From Flavobacterium fluviatile (GTDB lineage: Bacteria; Bacteroidota; Bacteroidia; Flavobacteriales; Flavobacteriaceae): a DNA stretch of 36,764 bases. Below the pieces are notes generated by a model. The model was not told the DNA's origin. It did not search any database and saw only the letters and a program-made list of their open reading frames with translations. Within the stretch, counting starts at the first letter, position 1. Each line of letters starts with the position of its first letter. The position numbers and the translations under genes were made by a program. Positions 8,723 to 16,742 of this stretch are shown here, in pieces. Location of the stretch: positions 1 to 36,764 of the forward strand of contig NZ_JAADZW010000029.1 of the NCBI RefSeq assembly GCF_010645065.1. Direction: 5' to 3'.

Positions 8723-8748
8723 AATTAATATTTAAAACCTATTTTTTA

Positions 8749-8756
8749 TATTTTTG
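8749..8756 (+). promoter_or_regulatory. -7 promoter box for the lpx cluster
   Basis: TATTTTTG matches TAnnTTTG and lies about 95 bases before lpxD, leaving a leader of roughly 88 bases. No clear -33 element. Confidence 0.4.
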
Positions 8757-8851
8757 TCGGAATGAAACGAACCAGTACATATTTTTTGAATAAAGCAGAA
8801 CGTTTTCTAGTGAGTTCCATCTTATTCCTATAAAAAATATAATCTAATAAG

Positions 8852-9895
8852 ATGAAATTTACAGCAGAACAAATAGCAGGAATTTTAGAAGGAGAAGTTG
8901 TTGGTGATCCCAATGCAGAAGTTTCCAGGCTTTCTAAAATAGAGGAAGGTGAAGAAGGTTCTCTTACTTTCCTGGCAAACCCAAAATATATCAACTACAT
9001 TTATTCTACAAAAGCCTCTATTACAATTGTTAATGATTCTTTTGTTCCGGAATATGAAATTACTACCACCTTGATAAAAGTTGAAGATGCTTATGCCTCT
9101 TTTTCAAAATTATTACATTTTTATAATCAGGTAAAACTCAATAAGAACGGAGTAGAACCACATTCTTTTATGTCTGAAGGAACTAAACATGGAGAAAATC
9201 TGTATTTAGGAAGCTTTAGTTATGTAGGCCAAAATGTAATATTAGGAAATAACGTAAAAATTTATCCAAACAGTTTTATTGGTGATAATGTTGTTATTGG
9301 TGATAATGTATATATTTTTGCCGGCGCTAAAATTTATTCAGAAACTGTAATTGGAAATAACTGTACAATTCATTCAGGCACCATTATCGGTGCAGATGGT
9401 TTTGGTTTCGTGCCAAATGAAGAAGGAGTGTATAGTAAAGTACCTCAGATTGGTAACGTTATTATTGAAGACAACGTAGATATTGGTGCTAATACTACAA
9501 TAGACAGGGCTACGCTTGGCTCTACGATTATTAGACAAGGGGTGAAATTAGACAATCAAATTCAGATCGCTCACAATGTTGAAATCGGTAAAAATACTGT
9601 AATTGCAGCTCAGACAGGGGTTGCTGGTTCTACTAAAATTGGTGAAAACTGTATGATTGGCGGGCAGGTTGGCATTGCAGGTCACTTAATAATAGGTAAT
9701 AATGTAAGACTTCAGGCACAATCTGGAGTTGCTAGGAATATTAAAGATGATGAAGTTTTACAAGGAACGCCGTCACTTGGATACACAGATTTTAATAAGT
9801 CGTATGTCCACTTTAAAAATCTGCCTAAAATTGTGGCTGAAGTTGAAGAATTAAAGAAACAAATAATAAACCCAAAAAATGGAAATAATGGTTAA
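8852..9895 (+). CDS. lpxD: UDP-3-O-acylglucosamine N-acyltransferase LpxD
   Basis: Third step of lipid A synthesis: transfers a 3-hydroxyacyl chain from acyl-ACP to the 2-amino group of UDP-3-O-acylglucosamine. The 347-residue protein has the N-terminal uridine-binding domain (residues 1-100, MKFTAEQIAGILEG...), a left-handed beta helix of hexapeptide repeats (about 105-310), the family loop ADGFGFVP (181-188) and the catalytic histidine His241 in NQIQIAHNVEIG, followed by a C-terminal helical segment. It overlaps the start of lpxC-fabZ, which indicates translational coupling. Confidence 0.96.
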   Translation: MKFTAEQIAGILEGEVVGDPNAEVSRLSKIEEGEEGSLTFLANPKYINYIYSTKASITIVNDSFVPEYEITTTLIKVEDAYASFSKLLHFYNQVKLNKNGVEPHSFMSEGTKHGENLYLGSFSYVGQNVILGNNVKIYPNSFIGDNVVIGDNVYIFAGAKIYSETVIGNNCTIHSGTIIGADGFGFVPNEEGVYSKVPQIGNVIIEDNVDIGANTTIDRATLGSTIIRQGVKLDNQIQIAHNVEIGKNTVIAAQTGVAGSTKIGENCMIGGQVGIAGHLIIGNNVRLQAQSGVARNIKDDEVLQGTPSLGYTDFNKSYVHFKNLPKIVAEVEELKKQIINPKNGNNG

Positions 9896-11276
9896 ACAGA
9901 AGACCATCAAGAATGAAATTTCACTAACAGGAGTTGGATTGCATACTGGAAAAGAAGTTACAATGACTTTTAAACCTGCTCCGATTAATAATGGTTTCAC
10001 TTTTGTTAGGATTGATTTGCAAGGTCAGCCGATAATTGAGGCAGATGCCAATTATGTTGTTAACACACAAAGAGGTACCAATTTAGAAAAATTAGGTGTA
10101 AAAATTCAAACTCCTGAACATGTTTTAGCTGCTTTAGTAGGGTGTGATCTGGATAATGTTATTATAGAATTAAACGCTTCAGAACTGCCTATTATGGATG
10201 GTTCTTCAAAATATTTTGTTGAGGCTATTGAAAAAGCAGGAATCGAAGAGCAGGATGCAAAACGCAATGTTTATGTAGTAAAAGAGGTAATCTCATTTAC
10301 TGATGAAGCGACAGGTAGTGAGATTTTAGTCATGCCAAGTGATGATTATCAGGTTACTGCAATGGTAGATTTTGGTACTAAAGTTTTAGGTACTCAAAAT
10401 GCTACTTTAAAAAGTATTGCTGACTTTAAAGATGAAATTTCAAATTCAAGAACCTTTAGCTTTTTACATGAATTGGAGTCTTTATTGGAAAATGGACTGA
10501 TAAAAGGCGGTGATTTAAATAATGCTATTGTTTATGTTGATAAAGAAATTTCCGATTCGACGATGGAGAGTCTAAAAAAGGCTTTTGGAAAAGATGAGAT
10601 TTCTGTTAAGCCAAATGGTGTTCTTGATAATTTGACTTTGCATTACCCAAACGAAGCTGCAAGACATAAACTTCTGGATGTTATTGGTGATTTGTCTTTA
10701 ATTGGAGTAAGAATTCAGGGTAAAATTATAGCGAACAAACCTGGTCATTATGTGAATACCCAATTTGCTAAAAAATTAGCAAAAATCATTAAGATTGAGC
10801 AGAGAAATCAAATTCCTGTTTATGACCTGAATCAGGAGCCATTGATGGATATTCATAAAATTATGGCAGTTTTACCTCACAGACCTCCATTTTTGTTGAT
10901 TGACAGAATTATTGAAATGTCATCAAGTCATGTAGTTGGATTGAAAAATGTAACAATGAACGAAAATTTCTTTGTTGGACATTTTCCTGATGCTCCTGTA
11001 ATGCCAGGTGTATTAATCGTTGAAGCAATGGCGCAAACTGGTGGAATTTTAGTTCTGAGTACCGTTCCTGATCCTGAAAATTATTTGACTTATTTCATGA
11101 AAATAGATAATGTTAAATTCAAACATAAAGTTTTGCCTGGAGATACCTTGATATTTAAATGTGATTTGATTTCTCCTATAAGAAGAGGAATTTGTCACAT
11201 GCAGGCCAATGCTTATGCTAACGGAAAATTAGTTGCTGAAGCAGAATTAATGGCGCAAATTGCAAAAAAACAGTAA
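9888..11276 (+). CDS. lpxC-fabZ: Bifunctional UDP-3-O-acyl-GlcNAc deacetylase / 3-hydroxyacyl-ACP dehydratase
   Basis: A natural fusion typical of Bacteroidota. The N-terminal LpxC part (about residues 1-305) performs the committed zinc-dependent deacetylation of lipid A synthesis. Its zinc ligands are His78 in TPEHVLAAL and His260/Asp264 in RHKLLDVIGDL, with a further active-site histidine at 287 in KPGHYV. The C-terminal FabZ hot-dog domain (about 318-462) dehydrates 3-hydroxyacyl-ACP: HRPPFLLIDRI, GHFPDAPVMPG with His365, and catalytic Glu379 in IVEAMAQ. The fusion couples two enzymes that compete for 3-hydroxyacyl-ACP. I prefer ATG 9888 (MVKQKTIKNEISL); the ATG at 9879 adds three residues and increases the overlap with lpxD. 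Confidence 0.95.
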   Translation: MVKQKTIKNEISLTGVGLHTGKEVTMTFKPAPINNGFTFVRIDLQGQPIIEADANYVVNTQRGTNLEKLGVKIQTPEHVLAALVGCDLDNVIIELNASELPIMDGSSKYFVEAIEKAGIEEQDAKRNVYVVKEVISFTDEATGSEILVMPSDDYQVTAMVDFGTKVLGTQNATLKSIADFKDEISNSRTFSFLHELESLLENGLIKGGDLNNAIVYVDKEISDSTMESLKKAFGKDEISVKPNGVLDNLTLHYPNEAARHKLLDVIGDLSLIGVRIQGKIIANKPGHYVNTQFAKKLAKIIKIEQRNQIPVYDLNQEPLMDIHKIMAVLPHRPPFLLIDRIIEMSSSHVVGLKNVTMNENFFVGHFPDAPVMPGVLIVEAMAQTGGILVLSTVPDPENYLTYFMKIDNVKFKHKVLPGDTLIFKCDLISPIRRGICHMQANAYANGKLVAEAELMAQIAKKQ

Positions 11277-11343
11277 TTAATCTAAAATTATTGTTTAGGT
11301 TTGTTGCCCAATTAGACTATTTATTAAAATATAAAATATACAG

Positions 11344-12129
11344 ATGAATCAACCATTAGCATATGTTCATCCTGGCGCTAAAATCGCTAAAAATGTAGTA
11401 ATTGAGCCTTTTACAACAATTCATAATAATGTTGTTATTGGTGATGGTACCTGGATAGGTTCAAATGTAACTATCATGGAAGGCGCACGTATCGGTAAAA
11501 ATTGCAATATTTTTCCGGGTGCGGTTATTTCAGCAGTTCCTCAGGATTTAAAATTTGGAGGAGAAGATTCTTTGGCTATCATTGGAGATAATTGTACGAT
11601 AAGAGAATGTGTTACTATTAATAGAGGAACAATAGCTTCAGGCCAGACAGTTATTGGAAATAATTGTTTAATAATGGCAACTGCACATATTGCTCATGAT
11701 TGTCATGTCGGTAATAATGCAATCATTGTTAACGGTGTACTTTTAGGAGGTCACGTTACTATCGGTAATTATGCGATTATTGGAGGATTGTCCGCTGTTC
11801 ACCAGTTTATTAGTGTTGGAGATCACGCTATGATTTCAGGAGGATCATTATTAAGAAAAGATGTTCCGCCATATACAAAAGCTGCAAAAGAACCACTATC
11901 ATATGTTGGTATCAATTCAGTTGGACTTAGAAGAAGGGGGTTTACAACAGAAAAAATCAGGGAAATACAGGATATCTATAGAATTTTATACCAAAAAAAT
12001 TATAATACAACTCAGGCTCTGAGTATTATCGAAGCAGAAATGGAAGCAACTCCTGAGAGAGATGAAATTTTAGATTTCATCAGAAATTCATCAAGAGGTG
12101 TAATGAAAGGATATTCAGGAAATTATTAA
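11344..12129 (+). CDS. lpxA: UDP-N-acetylglucosamine acyltransferase LpxA
   Basis: First step of lipid A synthesis: adds a 3-hydroxyacyl chain to the 3-OH of UDP-GlcNAc from acyl-ACP. The 261-residue protein is a left-handed beta helix of hexapeptide repeats (about 10-185). It carries the catalytic histidine His118 in AHIAHDCHVGN (equivalent to His125 in E. coli), GGHVTIGNYAIIGG and the C-terminal helical domain beginning near YVGINSVGLRRRGF. It follows lpxC-fabZ by 67 bases with no terminator, so it is probably part of the same operon. Confidence 0.96.
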   Translation: MNQPLAYVHPGAKIAKNVVIEPFTTIHNNVVIGDGTWIGSNVTIMEGARIGKNCNIFPGAVISAVPQDLKFGGEDSLAIIGDNCTIRECVTINRGTIASGQTVIGNNCLIMATAHIAHDCHVGNNAIIVNGVLLGGHVTIGNYAIIGGLSAVHQFISVGDHAMISGGSLLRKDVPPYTKAAKEPLSYVGINSVGLRRRGFTTEKIREIQDIYRILYQKNYNTTQALSIIEAEMEATPERDEILDFIRNSSRGVMKGYSGNY

Positions 12130-12207
12130 ATAAAATTTATTCATTATTGGTTATCGTTCATCGAATCAGGATAGAATAAAGACAAACATTAAATAAAAAC
12201 AAATAAA

Positions 12208-12774
12208 ATGGCATCTACAGCAGATATTAGAAACGGATTGTGTATTAAATTTAATCACGATATCTATAAAATTATTGAATTTCTACACGTGAAACCTGGG
12301 AAAGGCCCGGCGTTCGTAAGAACAAAATTAAAAAGTTTAACCTCAGGAAAAGTTTTGGATAATACATTTTCAGCAGGTCATAAAATTGATGTTATTCGGG
12401 TTGAAACACATACTTTCCAGTTTTTATATCCTGAAGGTGACGAGTTTCATTTTATGAATGCAGAAACATTTGAGCAGATTTCTTTAAACAAAAATATTTT
12501 GGATGCTCCGGATTTGTTAAAAGAAGGGACAAATGTAATGGTTCAAATCAATACAGAAACAGATTTACCATTATCTGTTGATATGCCTGCATCTGTAATC
12601 CTTGAAGTGACTTATGCTGAGCCGGGAGTAAAAGGAAATACAGCAACAAATGCTACAAAATCAGCTACGGTTGAAACAGGTGCTTCAGTAAACGTTCCGC
12701 TATTCATTAACGAAGGAGATAAAATTAAAATTGACACAGCTTCAGGCTCTTACATGGAGCGTGTAAAAGAATAG
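12208..12774 (+). CDS. efp: Translation elongation factor P
   Basis: Binds the ribosome between the P and E sites and relieves stalling at polyproline stretches. The 188-residue length and three-domain beta-barrel layout are normal. The loop that reaches the peptidyl-transferase centre is VKPGKGPAFVRTK with Lys32 at its tip, the lysine modified in many bacteria; no modification enzyme is visible here. The C-terminus KIDTASGSYMERVKE is typical. It lies 78 bases after lpxA. Confidence 0.97.
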   Translation: MASTADIRNGLCIKFNHDIYKIIEFLHVKPGKGPAFVRTKLKSLTSGKVLDNTFSAGHKIDVIRVETHTFQFLYPEGDEFHFMNAETFEQISLNKNILDAPDLLKEGTNVMVQINTETDLPLSVDMPASVILEVTYAEPGVKGNTATNATKSATVETGASVNVPLFINEGDKIKIDTASGSYMERVKE

Positions 12775-12796
12775 TATTTTTTTTAAGATCTTTGAC

Positions 12797-12889
12797 AATG
12801 AGTCAATTAGATATTTGTGAACCGACATATTTTTGTATATTCACATTCTAATTGACTCATTTTCTAATTGACAAATTTTCTAATTATAA
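12797..12889. repeat. 15-bp inverted repeat and three 16-bp direct repeats upstream of the second lpxD
   Basis: AATGAGTCAATTAGA (12797-12811) is perfectly inverted at 12847-12861, with a second inner pair TGTGAA/TTCACA (12816-12821 and 12840-12845). The right arm is also the first of three copies, starting at 12846, 12862 and 12878 (16-bp steps), of a unit beginning TTCTAATT; the first two share TTCTAATTGAC. Confidence 0.8.
12828..12835 (+). promoter_or_regulatory. -7 promoter box for the second lpxD-like gene
   Basis: TATTTTTG matches TAnnTTTG and lies in the loop of the large inverted repeat, 57 bases before the ATG. It suggests the downstream genes can be expressed independently of efp. 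Confidence 0.4.
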
Positions 12890-12892
12890 TAT

Positions 12893-13822
12893 ATGAAATT
12901 TCAAAAGAGTCATTCTTTAGAAGAAATTGCAAATTTGCTTAATTGCGAATTTACAGGAGACAAAGATTTTCAGGTTTTAGGGATGAATGAGATTCATGTT
13001 GTAGAACCGGGAGATATTGTTTTTGTTGACCATCCAAAATATTATGATAAAGCTTTGCAATCTGCAGCAACAATTGTTTTAATCAATAAAAAAGTAGATT
13101 GTCCTGAGGGGAAAGCTCTTTTAATTTCTGATGACCCTTTCAGAGATTTCAATATTTTAACAAAGCACTTTAAGCCTTTTCAATCTGCGAATGTTCCTAT
13201 TGCCCCATCTGCAAAAATTGGTGAAGGAACCGTTATTCAGCCAAATTCTTTTGTTGGAAACCACGTTACAATTGGCAAAAACTGCCTTATCCATTCAAAT
13301 GTTTCAATTTATGATCATACTGTAATTGGAGATAATGTGATTATCCATGCCGGAACTATTTTAGGAGCTGATGCGTTTTATTATAAAAAGCGTCCTGAAG
13401 GTTTTGATCAGTTGGTTTCGGGCGGAAGAGTAGTGATTGAAGACAATGTTGGAATTGGTGCGCTTTGTACAATAGATAAAGGAGTAACTGGAGATACAAA
13501 AATTGGAGAAGGTACAAAACTAGATAATCAGGTTCATGTTGGACATGATACTGTAATTGGGAAGAAATGTTTAATCGCTTCTCAAACTGGTATTGCAGGC
13601 TGCGTAATTATTGAAGATGAAGTAACGCTTTGGGGACAGGTTGGAACCACCAGTGGAATTACAATTGGCGCAAAAGCAGTTGTTTTGGGCCAAACTGGTG
13701 TCACTAAATCAGTAGAAGGCGGAAAAACATATTTTGGTACTCCAATAGAAGAATCAAGAGAAAAGTTGAAACAGTTAGCCAATATCAAAAAAATTCCTGA
13801 AATTTTAAGTAAACTGAAATAA
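12893..13822 (+). CDS. Second LpxD-like N-acyltransferase
   Basis: A 309-residue paralogue of LpxD. It keeps the N-terminal substrate-binding domain (residues 1-97, SLEEIANLLNCEFTGD, VDHPKYYDKAL), the hexapeptide beta helix (about 103-280) and the catalytic histidine, His218 in NQVHVGHDTVIG. It differs from the first copy where LpxD has ADGFGFVP: here the loop reads ADAFYYKKRPEG. The C-terminal helix is shorter, making the protein 38 residues shorter overall. It probably acylates an amino sugar nucleotide, but the changed loop suggests a different acyl donor or acceptor. It is separated from efp by repeats and followed after two bases by the NTF2-like gene. Confidence 0.85.
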   Translation: MKFQKSHSLEEIANLLNCEFTGDKDFQVLGMNEIHVVEPGDIVFVDHPKYYDKALQSAATIVLINKKVDCPEGKALLISDDPFRDFNILTKHFKPFQSANVPIAPSAKIGEGTVIQPNSFVGNHVTIGKNCLIHSNVSIYDHTVIGDNVIIHAGTILGADAFYYKKRPEGFDQLVSGGRVVIEDNVGIGALCTIDKGVTGDTKIGEGTKLDNQVHVGHDTVIGKKCLIASQTGIAGCVIIEDEVTLWGQVGTTSGITIGAKAVVLGQTGVTKSVEGGKTYFGTPIEESREKLKQLANIKKIPEILSKLK

Positions 13823-13824
13823 CT

Positions 13825-14187
13825 ATGTCTATTAAAGAATTTGTACAAAAATTTTATAAATCGGATGCTCTGATTGATAGTGAAATTTTTAAAACCTATC
13901 TGCATCCGGATGTTACTATAGAGTGGAATAGCAGCAGAGGGTTAATCCATATGGATTACGATTCAATAATAAACATGGCTAATGAATTAAATCGTGCTTA
14001 TGTTCGTTCAAAAGTCAGAATTAGTCATATAATCGCCGAAGATGACTTAGTTTCAGTACGTTATTCCCATTATGTTAAAACGATTGAAAATCCACGCGAA
14101 GAGATGTTATTGGCCCATTTTTTTACGATTTGGCAGATAAAAGACGGCAAATTGTATCGTGGTTATCAAATGAGTCAATTTTCGTGA
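13825..14187 (+). CDS. NTF2/SnoaL-like protein of unknown function
   Basis: A 120-residue cone-fold protein of the nuclear transport factor 2/SnoaL-like type. The pattern of an N-terminal helix (SIKEFVQKFYKSDAL), a strand with HPDVTIEW, a middle helix (SIINMANELNRAY) and C-terminal strands (LLAHFFTIWQIKDGKLYRGYQMS) fits the fold. Such proteins can be small enzymes or binding modules; no catalytic residue is evident. The start is two bases after the second lpxD stop, which strongly suggests co-translation with that acyltransferase. Confidence 0.75.
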   Translation: MSIKEFVQKFYKSDALIDSEIFKTYLHPDVTIEWNSSRGLIHMDYDSIINMANELNRAYVRSKVRISHIIAEDDLVSVRYSHYVKTIENPREEMLLAHFFTIWQIKDGKLYRGYQMSQFS

Positions 14188-14230
14188 TATTTTTTGCCCG
14201 TAAAAAAGGTGAAAATAAGTTACAAAACCT

Positions 14231-14238
14231 TACTTTTG
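14231..14238 (+). promoter_or_regulatory. -7 promoter box for sucD
   Basis: TACTTTTG, an exact TAnnTTTG match, 35 bases before the sucD ATG. Confidence 0.55.
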
Positions 14239-14273
14239 CATCACAATTTTAAAAACTACATAAAATATATATC

Positions 14274-15146
14274 ATGAGTGTATTAGTTAATAAAGATTCC
14301 AAAATAATTGTTCAGGGATTTACAGGAAGCGAAGGAACTTTCCACGCTTCTCAAATGATTGAGTACGGTACTAATGTTGTAGGTGGTGTTACTCCGGGTA
14401 AAGGAGGTACAAGCCATTTAGACCGTCCGGTTTTTAACACAGTAAAAGATGCTGTTGATCAGGCCGGAGCCGATACTTCTATCATTTTTGTACCACCAGC
14501 TTTTGCTGCTGACGCAATTATGGAAGCTGCTGATGCCGGAATTAAAGTAATTATTGCTATTACAGAAGGAATTCCTGTAGCAGACATGATCAAGGCTAAT
14601 AATTATGTTAAAGAAAGAAATTCAAGATTAATCGGACCTAACTGTCCTGGTATCATTACTCCCGGAGAGGCTAAAGTTGGGATCATGCCAGGTTTCGTTT
14701 TCAAAAAAGGAACAGTTGGTATCGTTTCTAAATCTGGAACTTTAACTTATGAAGCTGCAGATCAGGTTGTAAAACAAGGTTTAGGAATTACAACAGCAAT
14801 CGGTATCGGTGGAGATCCAATTATTGGAACTACAACTAAAGAAGCTGTAGAATTATTAATGAACGATCCAGAGACTGAAGCAATCATTATGATTGGTGAA
14901 ATCGGAGGTCAGTTAGAAGCTGATGCTGCTAAATGGGTAAAAGCAGATGGGAACCGTAAACCAGTCATTGGATTTATCGCCGGAGAAACTGCTCCTGCTG
15001 GCAGAACAATGGGACATGCAGGTGCTATTGTTGGTGGTTCTGATGATACCGCTGCTGCTAAAAAGCAAATTATGAGAGACAACGGAATACATGTTGTTGA
15101 TTCACCAGCTGAAATTGGTAAAAAAGTAAAAGAAGTGTTGGGATAA
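14274..15146 (+). CDS. sucD: Succinyl-CoA ligase, alpha subunit
   Basis: Alpha subunit of the citric-acid-cycle enzyme that couples succinyl-CoA cleavage to nucleoside triphosphate formation. It forms the CoA-binding half of a complex with SucB/SucC beta chains, which are not encoded nearby. The 290-residue protein shows the CoA-binding Rossmann start (VQGFTGSEGTFHA), GPNCPGIITPGE, and the phosphorylated histidine His248 in MGHAGAIVGG. It has its own promoter box and a strong terminator, so it is a single-gene unit. Confidence 0.97.
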   Translation: MSVLVNKDSKIIVQGFTGSEGTFHASQMIEYGTNVVGGVTPGKGGTSHLDRPVFNTVKDAVDQAGADTSIIFVPPAFAADAIMEAADAGIKVIIAITEGIPVADMIKANNYVKERNSRLIGPNCPGIITPGEAKVGIMPGFVFKKGTVGIVSKSGTLTYEAADQVVKQGLGITTAIGIGGDPIIGTTTKEAVELLMNDPETEAIIMIGEIGGQLEADAAKWVKADGNRKPVIGFIAGETAPAGRTMGHAGAIVGGSDDTAAAKKQIMRDNGIHVVDSPAEIGKKVKEVLG

Positions 15147-15174
15147 CTTCCAATATTTTGAAATAATAAATTCC

Positions 15175-15206
15175 AAAAGTCTCAATATTTTTGTTGAGAC
15201 TTTTTT
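15175..15206 (+). terminator. Intrinsic terminator of sucD
   Basis: An 11-bp perfect stem, AAAAGTCTCAA / TTGAGACTTTT, with an 8-nt loop, continuing into six T residues. It lies 28 bases after the stop. Confidence 0.9.
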
Positions 15207-15286
15207 ACATTTTTAGAATGTACGGAATAAAAATTAAAAACTTAGCTGCCCTGATTATCAATATTTAGTAGCTTAAAAATAAAAGT

Positions 15287-15712
15287 ATGTACAAAGAATT
15301 AAAAAAGTTTAAAGTAAGCCGCAGTTTTGCTTTTACAGTTGAAGATAGTTTAGAGCAAGTTTGTAATGCTCCTGAAGGTGCAGGAGTTTTTATTGTGTAT
15401 GCTGTCGAAGGTGATGCAAGAGAATTAATTATGGTAGGTTCTACCGGAACGGTTCAGAATGATGGTACTTTAAAAAATAAAAATGGTGGTCTATACGATA
15501 AAATCGTAAACGGTCATCAATTTGCAAAAACAGGAAGAAAGTACTCCTGGCCAGCGCAAATGAAATTAGAAAATATATCAGAACTTGAAGTGGTTTGGTA
15601 TGAAACTTATAATGCAGCGATAAAAGCGATTCCAACAACTGTTGAAGGTCTGGTTTTGCAGAATTTTTTAGACGAAAATGGAAAATTACCCAGATGGAAT
15701 GTTGCTTTTTAA
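15287..15712 (+). CDS. GIY-YIG-like domain protein
   Basis: A 141-residue protein I do not recognise by name. Its layout resembles a GIY-YIG nuclease domain: GVFIVYAV (33-40) in place of GIY, then IMVGST (48-53) in place of YIG, a basic helix-rich centre, a late glutamate (Glu120) in VEGLVLQNFLDENGKLPRWN and a final asparagine. The arginine expected in the helix after the second motif is not clear, so nuclease activity is uncertain. It could instead be a related non-catalytic module. It stands alone between two strong terminators. Confidence 0.55.
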   Translation: MYKELKKFKVSRSFAFTVEDSLEQVCNAPEGAGVFIVYAVEGDARELIMVGSTGTVQNDGTLKNKNGGLYDKIVNGHQFAKTGRKYSWPAQMKLENISELEVVWYETYNAAIKAIPTTVEGLVLQNFLDENGKLPRWNVAF

Positions 15713-15730
15713 AGTGATTAATAAATTCAC

Positions 15731-15767
15731 AAAAAAACCTTGCTAAATAATAGTAAGGTTTTTTTTT
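15731..15767 (+). terminator. Intrinsic terminator, possibly bidirectional
   Basis: AAAAAAACCTT / AAGGTTTTTTT pair as an 11-bp stem that extends inward through G-T, C-G and T-A pairs to a 7-nt loop, followed by a T run. The matching A run on the left would provide a U run for minus-strand transcripts. Confidence 0.88.
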
Positions 15768-16041
15768 GCCTAATTAGAATGAGAAAATCTTAAAAAGTTT
15801 AAATAAACTTTACTTTTCTGTAAAAAAATTGGTTTTAAATTTTAGGCTTCCTATATTTATAAAACAAAAATTAATTATAATGTTAAATTACTGTTATTTT
15901 TTGTAATTATTTACTTTCATTCTTATTTACAATTAGATTTTAGCACTAATAAATTACTTTATAAAGAATTTATTTAATTATAAATGTTGATTTTTAAAAG
16001 TACGTTAGGATGATATTTCAAATATAAAATCCTAAATATTT
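15768..16041. other. AT-rich leader region of the ECF sigma gene
   Basis: A very AT-rich stretch without a convincing gene. It contains the best-spaced plus-strand promoter of the host part of the window (15829-15859) and, near its right edge, a minus-strand TATATTTG box (16019-16026) for which I find only a poorly spaced -33 element. Confidence 0.5.
15829..15859 (+). promoter_or_regulatory. Candidate promoter for the ECF sigma gene
   Basis: TTG at 15829-15831, a 20-bp spacer, then TATATTTA at 15852-15859 (one mismatch to TAnnTTTG). It would give a leader of about 175 bases before the sigma factor gene. Confidence 0.4.
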
Positions 16042-16650
16042 ATGAAGACTCAAATTTTGACAATAAAAACCTACGATGATCATAAACTTTGGAGAAAACT
16101 TAAAGCAGGCGATGAAAAGTCATTTTCTTTACTGTTTGAAAAGTATTATGGCGATTTAATAAATTATGGAAATTCATTTTCTCCTTTTGCAGAAAAAGTT
16201 CAGGATTGTGTTCAGGATGTATTTGCAGACATTTGGCTATATCGTGAATCCTTGCAGGAACCGAATGTTGTAAAAGCTTATCTGCTTTCAAGTGTTCGAA
16301 AAAGAATTGCACGACTATATGAACGTGACCATATTTTTAGAAAAATAACCACCACAGATTCAATTGAATTTCTTTTTGATTTTTCGATTGAATATGAACT
16401 TATAGATGATGAAACTACCGCAGAACGTGTTTTGTATCTCAATAAATTATTGAATGATTTACCTTCCCGACAAAAAGAGGCACTTTTTTTAAGATATAAC
16501 CAGGGATTGTCAATAGAACAAGTTGCAGAAATGTTAGATGTAAATTATCAATCAGCAAATAATCTTTTATATCGTGGTTTACTTAAGCTTCGTAAAGAAT
16601 GGAAGGGGAGTTTTTCGATACTGGTATTGCTTTCTTCAGGTGTGCTTTAA
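16042..16650 (+). CDS. ECF-type RNA polymerase sigma factor
   Basis: A 202-residue sigma-70 family factor of the Bacteroidota SusC/FecR-linked group. Region 2 covers about residues 25-100 (DEKSFSLLFEKYYGDLINYG, then VQDCVQDVFADIWLYRESL, matching the -10 recognition helix). Region 4 covers about 135-190, with LPSRQKEALFLRY and the helix-turn-helix LSIEQVAEMLDVNYQSANNLLYRGLLKLRK. The last dozen residues are unusually hydrophobic (FSILVLLSSGVL). In this family the sigma is held by the FecR anti-sigma encoded next and released when the SusC receptor signals ligand binding; it would then transcribe the receptor operon. Confidence 0.93.
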   Translation: MKTQILTIKTYDDHKLWRKLKAGDEKSFSLLFEKYYGDLINYGNSFSPFAEKVQDCVQDVFADIWLYRESLQEPNVVKAYLLSSVRKRIARLYERDHIFRKITTTDSIEFLFDFSIEYELIDDETTAERVLYLNKLLNDLPSRQKEALFLRYNQGLSIEQVAEMLDVNYQSANNLLYRGLLKLRKEWKGSFSILVLLSSGVL

Positions 16651-16742
16651 AATTATCTTAAAAAAAATAAAAAAAAATCATAAATAGGTGAGTATATAAA
16701 AAGAAAACTGTCCTCTATGTTTTTATAAACCTTATTTCATAG

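Noticed and set aside
16019..16026. A second antisense promoter (minus-strand TATATTTG) before the ECF sigma gene
   Set aside because: The only TTG is 24 bases away, and no hairpin with a U run is close; the bidirectional terminator lies 250 bases off. Too weak to call.
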